Below are positions 31,198 to 44,985 of a stretch of 64,000 nt of DNA, one piece after another. The notes beneath the pieces are model-generated. The model ran no database searches and was not told the origin of the DNA. It was given only the letters and a program-made list of their open reading frames with translations. Made by a program: the position numbers and the translations under genes. This stretch comes from Trigonopsis variabilis (lineage: Eukaryota > Ascomycota > Trigonopsidomycetes > Trigonopsidales > Trigonopsidaceae), in contig PPXM03000009.1 of NCBI GenBank assembly GCA_003707065.3, forward strand, positions 496,001 through 560,000, read 5' to 3'. The first letter of the stretch is position 1. Each line of letters starts with the position of its first letter.

Positions 31198-33808
31198 TCA
31201 AGATGAATAATTATTATCATCATCATCGTCATCGTCAGTAACAGGATGCGCACCGATTGCCCAGCCAATGCCGCTTGCTAGCATGTGGGAGAATTCACGC
31301 TTTTTCTTCAAAGCTTGCTTTGTCAAGGCAGGTGTTGAAGTCCTTGATCCGCTACTTCCACTGCTTGCACTGGCCGAATCTTTGCCTAAAGCGAACGCAG
31401 AAGCCGAAGAAGAGAAAGCCTGTGCTAACTTGGACGTCGAAAATGCAGCCTGTTCCTCAGAGCTATGTGAGTCATCTCTATCCCGAGAATAAGGCCCATA
31501 AAATGGCAATAAGAAAGAAGACCCTTCTCGTTGTCTCTCAGACTCATCTACCATGCCCAGAAAGCCTGTTCTCAATGACATAGAGATAGACGTGAGCGGA
31601 GTCACAGATCTGCGGGCTGCTTCCTTCGACTGTCGGAGCAGGAGTTCACTTTCAAGTTGAGTCCACCTCGCCGTGAACTTTTCCAAGTATTCTTGCCTGC
31701 AAAATATCATGCACTGTAGACATATTTCACGTTGGGTCTGAAGAAAATGCCCAGGCAAGGTAGTCAAAGAAGAACTGGCCGACATAGATTCATACTTAGC
31801 AGTCCTCAGGCAAGCCTTGCAAATAACGCTGAGAATGCCCCATTTCGCGGAGTCAGCGTTATCGATTGCTGCTCCAGCCGGCAACATTTTCTCGAGACAA
31901 TACTTTGAAGCCTCATTGAACTTATCAACGTCCAATGAACGATTGATGCAGAAGGATGCGAGGTAGATTTCGTCATCCTTTGATAATTCGCCTTTATTTT
32001 GAAAGTCCAAAAGACTTTGGGCAAGGCGAACAACTTCAGGGAACTGATGATAGAGGTGAGGGTGGATATTGATAAGATTATCAAAAAGAACATGCAAATC
32101 AACTTGGTCAAGTAGCTGAGCTGGAGTGATAATACCTAAGATATCGAGTTGCTCCTTATAGAAGGCAAAAGTCTTCAGTGACTTAAACTGCGCTATCTTT
32201 TCGTCAAGGTGGACATCCATTGGAGAAGGCAAAGTCTGAAAAATCGATATTCTAGAGGTCAATACTATCATAGACAATGTTAACTTACATCTCTGACGCC
32301 CGGGCGAGCTCGACTGATTGAAAATCTAATGATTTGGCGAGGAGAATATTTGATTCAAGAGTTCGTGAAACAGCGCTGAAGATGTCGGCTCGAGGAATTA
32401 TTGAAGCTAATTCCAGAAATGTATTTTGGTATAGGTAGTTTCGCGATGAAGGTTTACCGTAGAGAATGTCATGCAGGACGTCGTAACCTAAAAGATGTGG
32501 TTAGAAAAGAAAGTGAAAATCCTTACGTTGATATTGCATTAGAAGAGATAGAATAGCCTTTCCAACGTCTAAATCAGCTAAGCAGGTCAAAAGACCCATG
32601 GATTTGACATGAAGGAGATTTTGAACATTTCTGAGAGGGTCTGTCTGCTGATTGTAAGGCTGCGATAAAAGCAGGCCAACAAGAATATGCTGATTTTTAT
32701 TTCCGGTTGACAGATAAGCCAGAGTCCGTAGGTCTAAAACTTTGCACGATTTTGTTAAGGACAGATATTTAGCAGAGATCGCCAAGTTTCTCAAGGTTCC
32801 AAGCGAAGAGACAGTAGCGACGGTTGGTTTAACAGAAACAAAATCCTCAAAGTTTAAACCAGACGAGCCAAAGTCGGGAGGACATGAGAATCCATTTAGA
32901 TTGATCAAGTCATCAGCAATTTGGATAACAAAGGACCATTTATCGGTATCATCATCGAAAGTCTTGCAGTCATAGATTCCCGAAACGATACTGCACGTGA
33001 ATTTGTTAATGAAGTCTGAAGATAGCTTTAAGGTATGTACTAACTCTACCAAAAGATCAGCTCTTCCGTCAGCAGCAAGTCTATAGACACAATTCCAGAG
33101 GCAGGACCAGTCATTTCTATAAGATATTATCTTTTCACCGACAGACTTATACATGCTCACAACTAGCTGAGGGGGTAATGGTTTGGTCCTAGGCTGGTCA
33201 TAGAATATCGTTCTCAGCAGGTGATCAGTTGAAGTTTGTTCAAATTCACTCAACCTCATTCGACTGTCACTGAAATATCTTTCATAATGCATCAGTCCTC
33301 GAGTATATGCATCGTTCCACTGCCAAATCTGAGATGGGAGTTTCCGTTGTCCCAAAAGCCCAAAGATCAGTTCTAAATCCCCAGTAGCAGAATCAATCGA
33401 CAGAGCACGGTCATGAAACCATTGAAAAAGTGACACGCTAGGATCTTCAGATTTAACATTCCAAACCAGACTGTTCAGTTCATTGCTGGCTTGAAGCAAA
33501 AGCGATGGAGGCCAGGAAGACGGAATTAGATGACCGTCAATACCATCCAATGAATCAAAAATATCTAAAAACTGGCTTTCAGAGAAGAGTCGCCTTGGTT
33601 TGGGAAGCGTTCCTTGGAAGAGATTTGCAACAAATTCACCATAATGGCTGGCGGGACAAGTCTCAGGGATCAAATGCAAAAGAAAGCCCGCAAGACGTGA
33701 ACGCGAAAGGATATCAGGATAGGTGGCAGCAAGTTGATTTAAAAGATCAAGTTTCACCTCATTCGCCAACGTAGCTGCAATTAAGGTGACTTTGACGTCT
33801 TGGGCCAT
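31198..33808 (-). CDS. SEC39: Sec39/Dsl3-like Golgi-to-ER tethering subunit
   Basis: Three exons on the minus strand: 33808-32527, about 32487-32290, and 32251-31198, roughly 845 aa. Sec39 is the helical-solenoid subunit of the Dsl1 tether that captures COPI vesicles at the endoplasmic reticulum. The whole protein is helical. The Sec39 domain fills the first 600 residues. The C-terminus has a Ser-rich linker, then KKKREFSHMLASGIGWAIGA, the closing block I associate with fungal Sec39. An acidic Asp run and YSS end it. ATG 33808 is chosen over an upstream TTG. Exon-2 borders may be off by a base, since I followed that frame by eye. The call rests on overall pattern, so it is probable, not certain. 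Confidence 0.68.
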
Positions 33809-34008
33809 GCTATGATCCTCAGCCAAGTTGATCTTGTGACACCCTTCCTAGTGTTGCGCCGCCTTGCCTGATCACAAGGACGATGTCTACTAAGTCAGCA
33901 ACGTGAGGAAGAATGCAAAAATGAGGGTGAACGGGTGAAAAACGGTAATGACAAGAACTAAAATTAATTTAATATACAATTTTACAAAGTGCTGTGAATC
34001 ACGAGGGG

Positions 34009-37000
34009 TCAAAACTCGCTCAGTAGCTCTTTCCCGAGCAGCAACTGCATCCGATTCACTTCTCGGAAATATTCAGATCTGATATCATCGTAAGAGAAGA
34101 TTTTAGGGACCGACGTTTTAAGAAAAGGATCAGATCTCGGTTTCTTGTTGAGTCGATTATCATATTCCCATGATGGCCCTAAAATCCAAGTCTTTGACGG
34201 ATCGTCGTCTATACAAGACATCGTATTCAACAAAGCTAGGTATTCATTAGCAACTTCAATCTCACTCGGCGGCATCTCTCCGTCGTTCGAGATGCTGTTC
34301 GATAGCGTTCGTATCTGTAAATAAAGGATTTCCGCCGCTATTGGTTAGTTGATTATCCTCAAATTTGTTAGCTTACCTCGTCGGTAATCTTGGTGGTAAA
34401 TTCGCCATGAATAAAGAATGCGGAAGAAAGACGTTGAAGATCTGGATGACGTCTCAGAGGCCAGTCTTTCAAGGATCTTATCAATCTCATTATGGTATCC
34501 TATAAATGGATACATTTGGAGCCTATCAGCGAAGCCTCGCTCACAGAGCGCAACCAAAAATGTTGACAGATACTCAGAGTTATCTTGAGTCGGAATCTTC
34601 ACTAATGCCACATAGGCGTTATCGAAATCAGCAAAGGCCAAAGAGTTAAAGAAGGAAGCCACGTTAATAGCCGAAGACAGGCGCTCATTCGTAGAATAAA
34701 GGGCTGCTGACTCTAAATGCTTGGAAGCCAAAGAAAAGACGGAATTGGAATGAAATAGTAATGCGATATGAACATAGAAAGACGACAGACCGTCTCCAAA
34801 TGGCGGTATGACCTTAAACGATTGAAGAAAACTAGACCCTGGAAGAGAAATGTCCAAGAACGGGGCAAGAAATGCGTATTCGTCGGACTCTGATAAAGAA
34901 GAAAGATCACAAGCAGCCTTTTTAAATATAGCATTGGCCTGTTGGGATTGACCACATGCCAGCAGACTTCGTCCCTCAAGATATAGCGACAGAGAAGAGT
35001 CTAAAGGAAGATACGCATTAATTTCTCGACTAGAGGCTGAAGCTTCAGATATCAGGAGCGATTGTAGTTCCATGATGGCTTTATCCGAGGTCAATGCTAT
35101 GAAACTGAGTCTGACGGAGGAAGAAAGATTTTCCACGCTCATGACTGCTTTTATTCCAGAAAGTTTAGTTAGAGCATAATTTAGTAGTGATAAGGATTCT
35201 TCTCGTTTTCCTGGTCGTCCTAGATCATCGAACTGAAGAGTAGCAACTTCATGGGTCAGCTCGGAGTTGATCGTGCTCTCGACTGAGGACAAGTTGTATT
35301 TAACAAAGCGGCCAGAGATCAATTTCAAAAAGACTTCTCTTTTAAATGCTCCCAGTACCAATTCATAGAGGTATCCTGCCTTATCCAAGCTAAGCCCAGG
35401 AATACTGCCATCATAAACAACTAAAAAGATCAAAAAGATAAACGCTAAACTAAGATAGAAATTATTCATGTCCTTCAATATAGCTCCTAACACTCGCTTA
35501 TTGATCTTTGAATCAGAGATAGCCATAAGAGATTCGAGACTAACATTGGATCCAGACGATGTTAACGCTTTCAAGATAACCGTAATCGTAGAATCGAGAT
35601 CTGGGATGCCCTGAAGTCCATCTAGCAATTCTCCCAAAGGGCGAGACGAGTAGTTTGAACCCAAAATGGACTCAGCTAAGGACCACATTCTATCCTGGAC
35701 TGCAAAGGAAGGAGTTGAGGTAGCTTCATCTACAAAAGATCGATAGAAGTCCACCATCTCAGAGGTCTCCAAGGTCCGGGAGAACCCCAGAATGAGATTT
35801 AAAAACGACTGAGTATGATGGTTGAAGAACTCTAAATCGGATTCACCACCTTCCGCCATAATTTTTCCTAATCTATGCAAATCTTTTCTGACTCGATTCT
35901 TATATAGCAGCTCAGGAGATGATAAAACTCGTACAAATGAGATAGCAAACGCTTTGACCACACAGACAGTACCGTTAGGTAAGATCGAGAGACTTAAAGG
36001 TGAAAGACATGGAGTCGACGTCTCGAGGCAAAGTCGATCAAATCTCTTCCACTGCAACGCTAGGTCATGATTATAAGTGGCATAGTCAAGCCGATCTTTA
36101 TTGTCTCTTCTCAATTCAACAGCAGACCCAACTGCTTCCGAAACCAACTTAATCAATGAAGAGAGTGATGTATTTTCATCCACGGTCGTCGCAGACTCGT
36201 CAAAAGAGTAATATCTTTTGTATAAAGGAATAGCATATCGGATCACTGAAGCTGGAAACACTCCCGAACACAGTCTGTGCAGAAAATGCTCTGATAAGAA
36301 ATCTGGGTCATTTGAAGAATCAGGAGTAGTGACAAACGTGCTGGGGATTGTGGCGGAATCAGGCTGTGAGAGCCTCCAAATCCCATCAACAATAGGTAGC
36401 TTAGATAAATCGAGAACAAAAGATCCCACAATGGAGCTGTGGTTATATTTCCAAAGGACCCACAACTCCAAAGCAGTGGTGCGTTCTTCATCGGCTTTAT
36501 AGGTAAGAGAGAAATCCGTGATGTGCCACACAGAATTGGTATCGAGAACAGGAGGCACTATAAAAGAATCAGAGTGCATGTCCAGGAGCTCCAACTGTTC
36601 GTCACTGTCGTAGGCGACTTTCCAAAGTTTAAATCTTCCCTCATTGAGAGGATCAAAAGTGACTAAGAACTCGGTCGCATTCACAGTCATCAGTCTTGCA
36701 ATTTTCTTTGAAGCTGATAACTCTAGAAGAATGCTTTCCTCTTTTAAAGCCTCATTCATCAAAGAGTATTCTTGGACCATATCAAGACTTTCAAGATTCC
36801 ACACCTTTAGTCTGCTGTCCAAATGAACTGTCGCCAGATATTTACCATCACCAAATGGAGTCATCGAGATAGCAATCTTGGACGAGACTTTTGGGTGTCC
36901 AGGAACAGAGTCTTTACTGGACCAAGGCATAAGTCTTCTACCTAAAGCCAGCAGATAACTGCTATCGCTGAACAGTTTCTCATAAAATTTGGGATCAGCT

Positions 37001-37620
37001 CTGTCTCTGTTTAGAAACAATAAGCCTCCATCGGTTAAAGAAAGGATGAATCGATTTCTATCCAAAGCAGCCAACAAAAAAGGCTCGCGGACATTAAGAG
37101 TATGAAGGAGTTGCACTATGCAAGTAGGTTTTCCATGAAAGTTCCTGTCGAAATTATTCCGAGAAAACTCAAATCTATATAAAGCTCCTTGTTTACACAA
37201 AGCAGTAATGTAAACTTGATCGTGATCCACAACAATGGAGACACAATTCGGCAGTAAAGCTGAAGGAAACTTGATTCTGATACTTGGATTTGAGTCATCT
37301 ATCTCGTCTGTTTCTCGTAAAAGGCTTAGAGTCAATTCTGTACTCTTTCTGATCAGTCGCCATAGGACAGCAAACGAGCTTTGTGAAGAAATATCTCGAG
37401 CCAATCCACCTCTATTAGCAAGATGATTGGAGGCGAATTCCCGATGTAAATATTCGGGACTATTCTGCTCTTCATCTCGATCTATTCTCTCCGCTTTTGC
37501 TTCTTGGCTAAGCTCTTCATTCACCGGAGCTTCTAATGAAAATCCCTGGTTCCAACTAGGAAGAAAATCATCAAGAAAAACAGAATCTTCTTTATATATG
37601 ATAAAGGCTGAATCTTCCAT
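34009..37620 (-). CDS. NUP120: Nucleoporin Nup120 (Nup160 family)
   Basis: Two exons, 37620-34377 and 34337-34009, 1190 aa. Nup120 is one arm of the Y-shaped Nup84 scaffold complex of the nuclear pore. The N-terminal part (about 1-420) is a beta-propeller with blocks such as LATVHLDSRLKVWNLESL. The rest is a helical stack ending in the highly typical DYRRAAEILYLQIRTL, which forms exactly across the 39-nt intron. Length is close to fungal Nup120/160 (1040-1200 aa). ATG 37620 is preferred to an upstream GTG. It lies head-to-tail after PUF6 and ahead of SEC39. Confidence 0.9.
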
Positions 37621-37796
37621 ATTGATTCTCAGAACTGGTATATCCAACACCCAAGCGCGGGCTCAAGTAGCGGGCTTGAGATGCGCGTAACGGACGTCGT
37701 GCTACGTCCAAGTGCCAGCTCAAAAGTGATTCAAACCACCCATCCTGAGCACGATAATATTACTGTTTTTAACTCTTTCACTATCTACTATACATA

Positions 37797-39799
37797 TTAT
37801 ACACTGATCTTCTCGAAAATAAGCTTGGCTCCTTTATTATCCCCAGTGGAAGCCTTCTTTATGTCATTCTTCAACTTCTTCAACTCGTTCCGTAGTGACT
37901 TCAGGTCATCGCCAGTCAAGGTCTCCAGTAAGGCAACCACCACAAACGAATCAGATCCAGTAGCCCACGATTTAACATTAGGTTTAATGGCATGGTACAG
38001 TTGATTGCCAAACGCTTTAGATGCCTCAGGAGAAGTTTCAATCTTGCCAGTCTTTTTATTCCACTGGCCCTGTGCTATAAGAGGCCTAAGAAGTCGGCCT
38101 AATACCAAACCTTCGTTAAGCTGAGATTCTGTAATGTAAGACACAATGGCAGCTCCAGCTTTTGTTTTATCACCAGGAGCATTAAGCATTACCTCAATCA
38201 GTGACTGCGTAGCAAGGTTGTTAGAGAAGAACTTCTCTGGGTGAGACTCTATTGCGGAAATCATGTATGGTGCAAAAGCATTGAGTAGCTCTTCTCTTCG
38301 AGATTCGTCTTCCTTTTTACTGGTCGCCTTTTTGATGGTGTTGATGATGTTGAATTCATTTATACTCTTTTGAGAGAAGTACTTGCCAGAAAAGCCGGCC
38401 AAAAGATAAAGAAAAGGTCGTCTGGCATGCTTGTCGCTGAGAAAGTCAGCCATATGGTCTTTATACTCGGCCACAAAAGTCTTGGTCACCAACACCGTAT
38501 CATCTACCACATTAAAGATGGTGGTTAAAACATCGTTACCACAATCATCCTTGACTAATTCGACAGCATGGGGTTTTAGGGATCGGATCATTACTTTCCG
38601 TTCTTTTGCAGATGAGAGAGCAAAGCAGTAGCAAGCAGCCTCGGATCCTTGAGGGGTATGGACCATTTCAGCAACCTCGTCGCCAACAAGATCCAATAGC
38701 TCCTCTTTTTCGCTAGAATCCATATTCTGGACATAATCAAGGAGTGCTGCATGAACGACAAGAAACCCTATCGATCCTTTCTCGACCGATACTGTTATCA
38801 TCCTTTTTAAGTTGTTCATTACAACTCCTCGCTTCTCAGGATGCTTTTGAAGTAAATCTTTAAGGTTCTTGGAATCTTTTCCAACATCCTTAAACGTAGC
38901 AAACTCAGAACCATAGAACTCTCGAATGATCATCTTGCGCTGGTCCTCGCTGGCATAGTCTCGAAAGGCATCCTCAATAACATATGCCGCTTCTTTGTGT
39001 CTCATCAATTTCTGAAAATTTCCATGCAACTCCTCTAGAATTTCGCTCCGAGTATCCTTCGAGCCGTAATGAAGTAGCTTGATCAATAGATATTTGCCAT
39101 AACTACTCTTACTAATCTCAGCATAACTTCCGTTCAAAGCTTTGGAGATTTCCCGTCTCATATCTGAATCTCCATATTTAAGAAGAGTCTGAATCACACG
39201 GCTAGCATCGTGCTTAAGAACAAGATCCTTGACTTTATCATGAGACAAAGCCCAAATTTCGTCTACAAGCTTCTTGCGTTCTTCTTTAGTAATATCTTTC
39301 TTGACCCGGGCTTTCTCCCAAAGACTTTTGATTCTCTGAATATCTGCCCCATGAGGTTTGACTAGCTTTCTCTCTAGTAGTAACTTTCTCTGATTCGCGC
39401 GGCTCTCTTTTGTGTCTTCTATAAATGTTAGTCGATTCTCGTACACCACTTACTCTTAGGCTCTGTAGATTCACCGCTAGTCTCTTCATCTTCCTCTTCC
39501 TCATCTTCGCTTGCGCTCATATCCTCGTCTTCTTCCAAAACGTCATGCTCAGATTCGACCTCAACCTCATATTCAGAAGAACCATCATCCTCACTGCCTA
39601 TGCTTCCCTCCAAATCATTGTCAACCTCTTCATCGCTCATACTTTGGTCTTCATATTCTTCCTCGTCTGAGCTAGGAAACGTCTCGAAGGGTATCTCATC
39701 TTTTTGCAAGGCCTTTTTTGAGGCCACCTGCAACTTTTTTGCCTTATTTCCATGGGAATTCCCAGTCTTGGAGGCTGCTTTTCTCTTTATTGATGGCAT
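37797..39799 (-). CDS. PUF6: Puf6 (PUM3) pumilio-like RNA-binding protein
   Basis: Two exons, 39799-39454 and 39418-37797, 655 aa, with a 35-nt intron. The N-terminal 115 residues are acidic with a short Lys-rich start. Residues after about 150 form the Puf6/PUM3-type armadillo of PUF repeats, e.g. HDASRVIQTLLKYG, SSYGKYLLIKLLHYG and HKEAAYVIEDAF. A CPL-type C-terminal region follows. Puf6 works in 60S assembly in the nucleolus (with Loc1/Rpl43) and in repressing localised mRNAs in yeast. The frame joins as EPKKDTKESR across the intron. Strong family match in length and order. Confidence 0.93.
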
Positions 39800-40163
39800 T
39801 TCCCGATGGTGTAACGGAAAAGAAATTTTCCCATTTTTCTTTGTCCCAAGCAGGGTAAGTAGAACAAATGACGAGCAAAGCTGCCATCACTCGATAATCA
39901 GAAGCTAGTGTTGATTAGTTGAACTATATGTCTTCACGTGTTTTATTTTTGATTATGAAAAACTTGGAAATACCCCCGATGCAGAAGCCAACCCTACTTC
40001 GTTCGACAAGGACCTTCTGTAGCTTCAAATTATAAATGAGGGCAGTTTCTACGACAAATATTCCAACCTCAATTAGAGTCATCCTTCCTGAATATATATA
40101 CAGTCTTCCCGTAAAAGTCACTAATAACTTACCACTCAGAAACCACTCGGGGACCACCACATA
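39800..40163. other. Intergenic, SCAP 3' flank and PUF6 promoter
   Basis: 364 bp. A 78-codon minus frame at 39924-40160 lies just past the SCAP stop and has no independent support. Confidence 0.45.
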
Positions 40164-43100
40164 TTAGTACAACCGCCTAGTTGGCTTGCGACGTCGCGTC
40201 ATGATCATGCTCAAGTCGTCATCGTATTGAAACTGGGTCGAATCAAAAATATCATTCCCAAAAGATGCAATAGCAACATTATTCCCAAATCCCACCGCCA
40301 GCGATTTGTGGCCAATTTTAACCACTGGCCCTAATCTGGACACTATCAATTGATTCGACTGATTTTGATTGGTGAAAAAGTCGGTCGGTAGGTCATAATA
40401 CTGTACAGAACCATCCGCACCCATTGTGAACCCTTCCCAAAGGGAATCCGAATCCATTTGGCCATTTTCATTTTTTCTTGGAGAACCACTTCCGCTCAAA
40501 GTGCCGTTCATACCCAGATTGGACTGTTGCCTATTTCCAGTCTTTCGTCGTCTGAGCTCGGCTGGACGACTCATGCCATCTTCAGAATCAGAAGAAGCAA
40601 ATGTTTGTGGCTTGCAGAATCCCATAATCATGTTCATGTCGGTGATGTCCCATCGATCAACACGATCTAACCAATGTTGAGTTTCCGTTGCCCCGTCAAA
40701 ACCGAAGCAACGTTTTTCCAATGGATCACGTTCAACCCGAAGACAGATAGCATGTCGAGCTCGGTTGCGAGGAATAATCGAATGCATGATTAAAAGCCCT
40801 GTCTCTGCCTCGAAATAGACAATGGAAAAGGACGACAAAGCTTGACATCCACAAAAAGAACAGTGAGATGGTTTTTCATGAAATGCCCTGAGCGTTCCCT
40901 TTCTATATTGCCCAATATTGAATGTCCCAACAACAACACCTGTATGAGCATCCAAAAGGTCAGCTGATAAAGTTCTTGGAATGAGTACCATGCCAATTTG
41001 TCCAAGGGGTACCATCTCATCATTCAGATGCACATCTGAGTATCGCTGGATCTCAAAATCAGGCGAAACATCTCCAGGACGTACAGAGAGTAAATAGTTG
41101 ATTGGTCTAGGGCTCAAATCGTGAGTGATCCATTTATCACCCATATGGATAGATAAAAGCACTTCTCCCACTTGGGTGTTAGACACTAGCCGCTCATGCA
41201 TTCGCGGAGTCAAAAGTCTGACACTCGACACAACTCTGGACTGAGAAATTTCAAACGTAGTGACCTCTTGCGTATCCACAGAAATGCTATGGAGAAGACC
41301 CTGACGAGTAACAACGATAAGATCCCAGTGACCATTATGTCCTTTATGGGCGGAATAAGGGTCGGATAGCTCATTTGACGTGAAGAAACATGCTGCGGGA
41401 CTTGTATCAAGCAAACCTTCAAACTGTTTCCGCCATAAGAGCCGTGATTTTCTAGTATCGAAGCATTCAACAAATCCTTGCTTACATGTTAGAGCAAGAT
41501 GAGGATGTTTGGTGTCATCATCGAGCGCAACCTCTGTAGTGGGCCATGCTCTTTTACCAAGATTCACCGAGAATGGTTTAATCGATCTCTTTAATGGATC
41601 AGCGTTAGAAACACTAATGCGATGGTCGAGGCCAATCGCAGCGATGTAGCCCCCTCGAGATATGGCGATCTTGAAAATATCCAAAGATAAACCAGTCGGC
41701 AATTGAGAAATCTGGAAAGTCGCATCGTGCTTCTCGTATTGAGGTTGATGGTCATCCGATCGCCTTTGGTCCTTAGCATGGATGATTAAGTACTTAATCA
41801 CAGACGCAGCTGAAGTTGTTAAAAATATGAAACAACAAAGAAATTCCATCCAATAGACTGTTGATATGGCTGGCCATTGGACAAGACTGTCAGACGAAGT
41901 AGCCAAGTCCCTTTTAGCTCCCGCTAATATAAAGTACATAGGGGATTCGACATCAGCAACAATCCTACTAGAAAAGTTGCTCAGAGCTAGCAAGACCATT
42001 ACAAAGTTGTTCTTATCATCATAGAAGAACCATTTTATAGGGTTTTCAAGTTGTGTGCCTGGTTCTAGGGTGCGCGAAAATGTTTGGTCTCTCCAATTCA
42101 GATATTTGGCTGATTCTAGACCTAGAGAAAAATTCCCGCCAATATTTTGAGGCAAAAAGTCTAGGAAATGTAGACTTAATAGAGCAAAATATGCAATTAT
42201 TATAATAGCTCCAGCCAGACTTGTGACATAAGGAAAGTCACTCGCAATGACACCCCACGAAACTTGCCTATATTTCTGCGGAAACTGAAAGGTCGAGAAT
42301 TCAAAATCGTCATCCACTTGATCATGAGCATTAGAGGCCATTAATAAATCGCCGAGCTCTAGTCGACGCAGATCGATAGATAATATGCCTAGAAAATACG
42401 TTAAATGTAAGACAAAATCAAAAAGAATGGCAAAGGAGGCGAAGACACAAATATTTCGTAAGGGAGAAGAGCAAAAGAGATAGATGATAGCCAAAATGAA
42501 TATATCTGTTACCACAGCCAAAGTGGAAGTAAGACCCACCTTGGCTAATGACTTTTTGATTCTAACTGAAGCTGGCTTCTCAGGTGAAGTGTCGTTCAGG
42601 GACGCCACTAGGTGAAACGTATTCTCAGTTCCCACCACGATAACGACAAATGGGAGATATTGAGGTGGAACGTTGGTCATGTTAATTCCCCATAACAAAG
42701 ATGACACAGTCGATGCCGCCCCGAGAGATAGGATTTGTTGAACAGCAAAAGCACAGAAAAGACCTTTCTTTGATTTGACACTATCGATACGCTTGACAGA
42801 AAGAAAAACATAAAGAGTAAGAAGAAGGTAAGCAGCAGTCAGAAGAATATGATCGATAACATTCATTTGGTTGATCTGCAGAAAATAATGAACATAAGGA
42901 GAGTTTGATTCTTTTTCGTTCGTGAAAATGGACCACGGCTTATTAGAAGCATAGAGATCAGTTTCGATTTTAGAGGCAATTAATTGTCGAATATTAGAAT
43001 CAGAAGGACTTATCATAGTGATGACAGCGGCATCAGCTTCTTCAAGAGCCCCATTCGCAGAAGATCGTCCCGCGAATAAGTTTTCGGCTCTCAGGTTGAT

Positions 43101-43629
43101 GGGATTGTGGCGTAGATTAATGGTTCTTGACGATCTTATTGTAGCAAGGATGTCATGATCCTCAAGAAAAGCTTCTCTGGAGCAGTTCCAAAGCATCATG
43201 GGACCTTGAAGAAAGATTTCTTCTCTTCGGGGATGATCATTAATGATCTGAGAGATAAAATCATAAACGTCCCACGTCGACGAAATGACTTGAGTCGAAT
43301 AAGCATCACCAATATCACCTTCAATCCAAAATTGATTTATATTATAATCTGTTTGTTTATAATTTTTAGCAGAGTAGCATTGAGTCCAAACCGAGATCGC
43401 CCAGTCTTGGGTGAAAGACGAATAAAAAAACGGATAAGAGACAATAAATGCAATAGTAGCAGAAAATAAAATAGATTTTTGCGGAGACCTACAAACGGTC
43501 GCGGCCCAGTCGTTAAAGAAAATATAAGCTCTAGAATTAGGAGGTGGATCAGTTATCGCCCTATAAGCACGATTGAAATGATTAAACTAGAATGTCAATT
43601 GGGAAAATCATTGATATACTTACTACCAT
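40164..43629 (-). CDS. SCP1: SREBP cleavage-activating protein (SCAP/Scp1)
   Basis: Sterol sensor that escorts the SREBP transcription factor from the endoplasmic reticulum. The main exon 43586-40164 opens without stops from FNHFNRAYRAITDPPPN, matching the family N-terminus before the first membrane helix. It needs a start codon, and a 6-nt exon (ATGGTA, 43629-43624) just before a GTAAGT donor supplies it; the intron is 37 nt and the product 1142 aa. The sterol-sensing domain (about residues 240-420) includes LPFVVIVVGTENTFHLV. A lumenal loop and C-terminal WD40 repeats follow, as in Scp1 and SCAP. The tail is basic (RRRKPTRRLY). No SREBP gene lies in this window. Family assignment strong; the mini first exon is inferred. 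Confidence 0.88.
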
Positions 43630-44193
43630 ATTCCAAAGATTTCTAATAGACTATCTGCAGTCGCTTTCTATGATTGACTCGCATTGCCTGGTATTCCGAG
43701 AGAGCTTAATTTCAAATCTTTCTTCACCAAGAAAAAGTAAAGAATGATTAATAAGTCAATAGTTTTGGTAAGGATTATGAATGCCCATCCAATCGCTAAA
43801 GGCCGAAAAAACCAGTAGATCAAGCCAAGTTAACCAAGAAAAGGTCCAGATCACAGCTCTTTAAGCCAACTTTGAGAAATGTCAGTTGAAAGAATAAATC
43901 GGGTTAATATGATCTTCCTAGCTGAGCCTTCGTCTGCGATTGAATGCACACGGGGTTGGTTGTAGGATACCTTTTTTCCGGACGACGGTTTCTGTCCGTT
44001 GCTGAGCTTGGATGTATCCCAGAAAGGTGACAACCTCTTGCGAACTGAGGCCGCGAGCTTTTTTGATTGACCCGACAACGACTCAGCCGAGCTGAAGACT
44101 TTTGTTCCAACCAGATCAAGTAAACTGTAACACCTCGAACTTTTCAGCTGGTGGTGGTGACTGGGATTGTATTCAGTCTCATTTACTCAGAAA
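43630..44193. other. Divergent intergenic region, SCAP and ankyrin gene
   Basis: 564 bp with both promoters. A long minus-strand frame runs from about 44165 to 43851 with no ATG; I do not call it. Confidence 0.45.
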
Positions 44194-44807
44194 ATGCCCT
44201 CTAACTTATGGATTGCAGCATCTGATGGCGATATTGAAACTGTGAGAGGCTTTATCGAGTCGGGCCCTCATGGAGCAAACGATAGGGATGAGTTTGGATA
44301 CACTCCCATTCATGCAGCGGCTTCTTATGGCCATCTTGATCTCCTCAGATATCTCTTGGCCAATGGCGGTGACATCAATGTCGCTGACAACGATGGTGAT
44401 ACTGCTTTGCATGTAGTAGAAAGTCTGGAAATTGCGAAAAGTTTGGTTGAAGAATTTGGCGCTCGGTACGATCTTCGAAACTCTAGTGGAGAGACGGTAA
44501 GTAGGAACAAGGAGAGAATATTTGCTTACTCCAGGCTCGTGAGAAAATCGAAGCAGAGGAAGACTATCCTGATATCGTATTATATCTTTCTTCATTGGAA
44601 GGCAAGAGTCCTCAGACTGAGTTCCCAACAGTGAATTACTCTTACGAGGCCGTTCCCGAGAACGAAGTGAGTGAGGAGAAACGAAAGCAAATCGAGCAGA
44701 TCTTATCCAGTGATAATCCTACTGAGGCCTTCCAGAACTTTATACAATCATCATTAACTGAGAATGGATTTGGGGCTGGTGACGATAAGAAGATTCGAAA
44801 AGAGTGA
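44194..44807 (+). CDS. Small ankyrin-repeat protein
   Basis: Two exons, 44194-44496 and 44535-44807, 191 aa, 38-nt intron. At least two clear ankyrin repeats (GYTPIHAAASYGHLDLLRYL and GDTALHVVESLEIAKSLV) and a partial one before them. A helical acidic C-terminal tail follows. The layout resembles the small fungal ankyrin proteins such as yeast YCR051W/YGL242C, whose role is not well defined. No signal or membrane segment. ATG 44194 gives the first repeat helix immediately (MPSNLWIAASDGDIETV). Confidence 0.85.
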
Positions 44808-44985
44808 TGAAGTGATGGGCGTTAATTCCTGTACATTATAACACATACATGTTGACTATCTTATAAGCTTTTAGGCGATGTTAGGGTCGTCGTTGTTATA
44901 ACAATGTTATAGACTCCATGAGCTCCAGCTCCCGTGCATCAAGATATAGAGTACAGAAAGGCAACCGCGCTATTCAACAGCGACT

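Noticed and set aside
43851-44165. Long minus-strand frame with basic composition upstream of the ankyrin gene
   Set aside because: No ATG in the frame, no splice partner found, lies in a divergent promoter. A missed 3' exon remains possible but unsupported.
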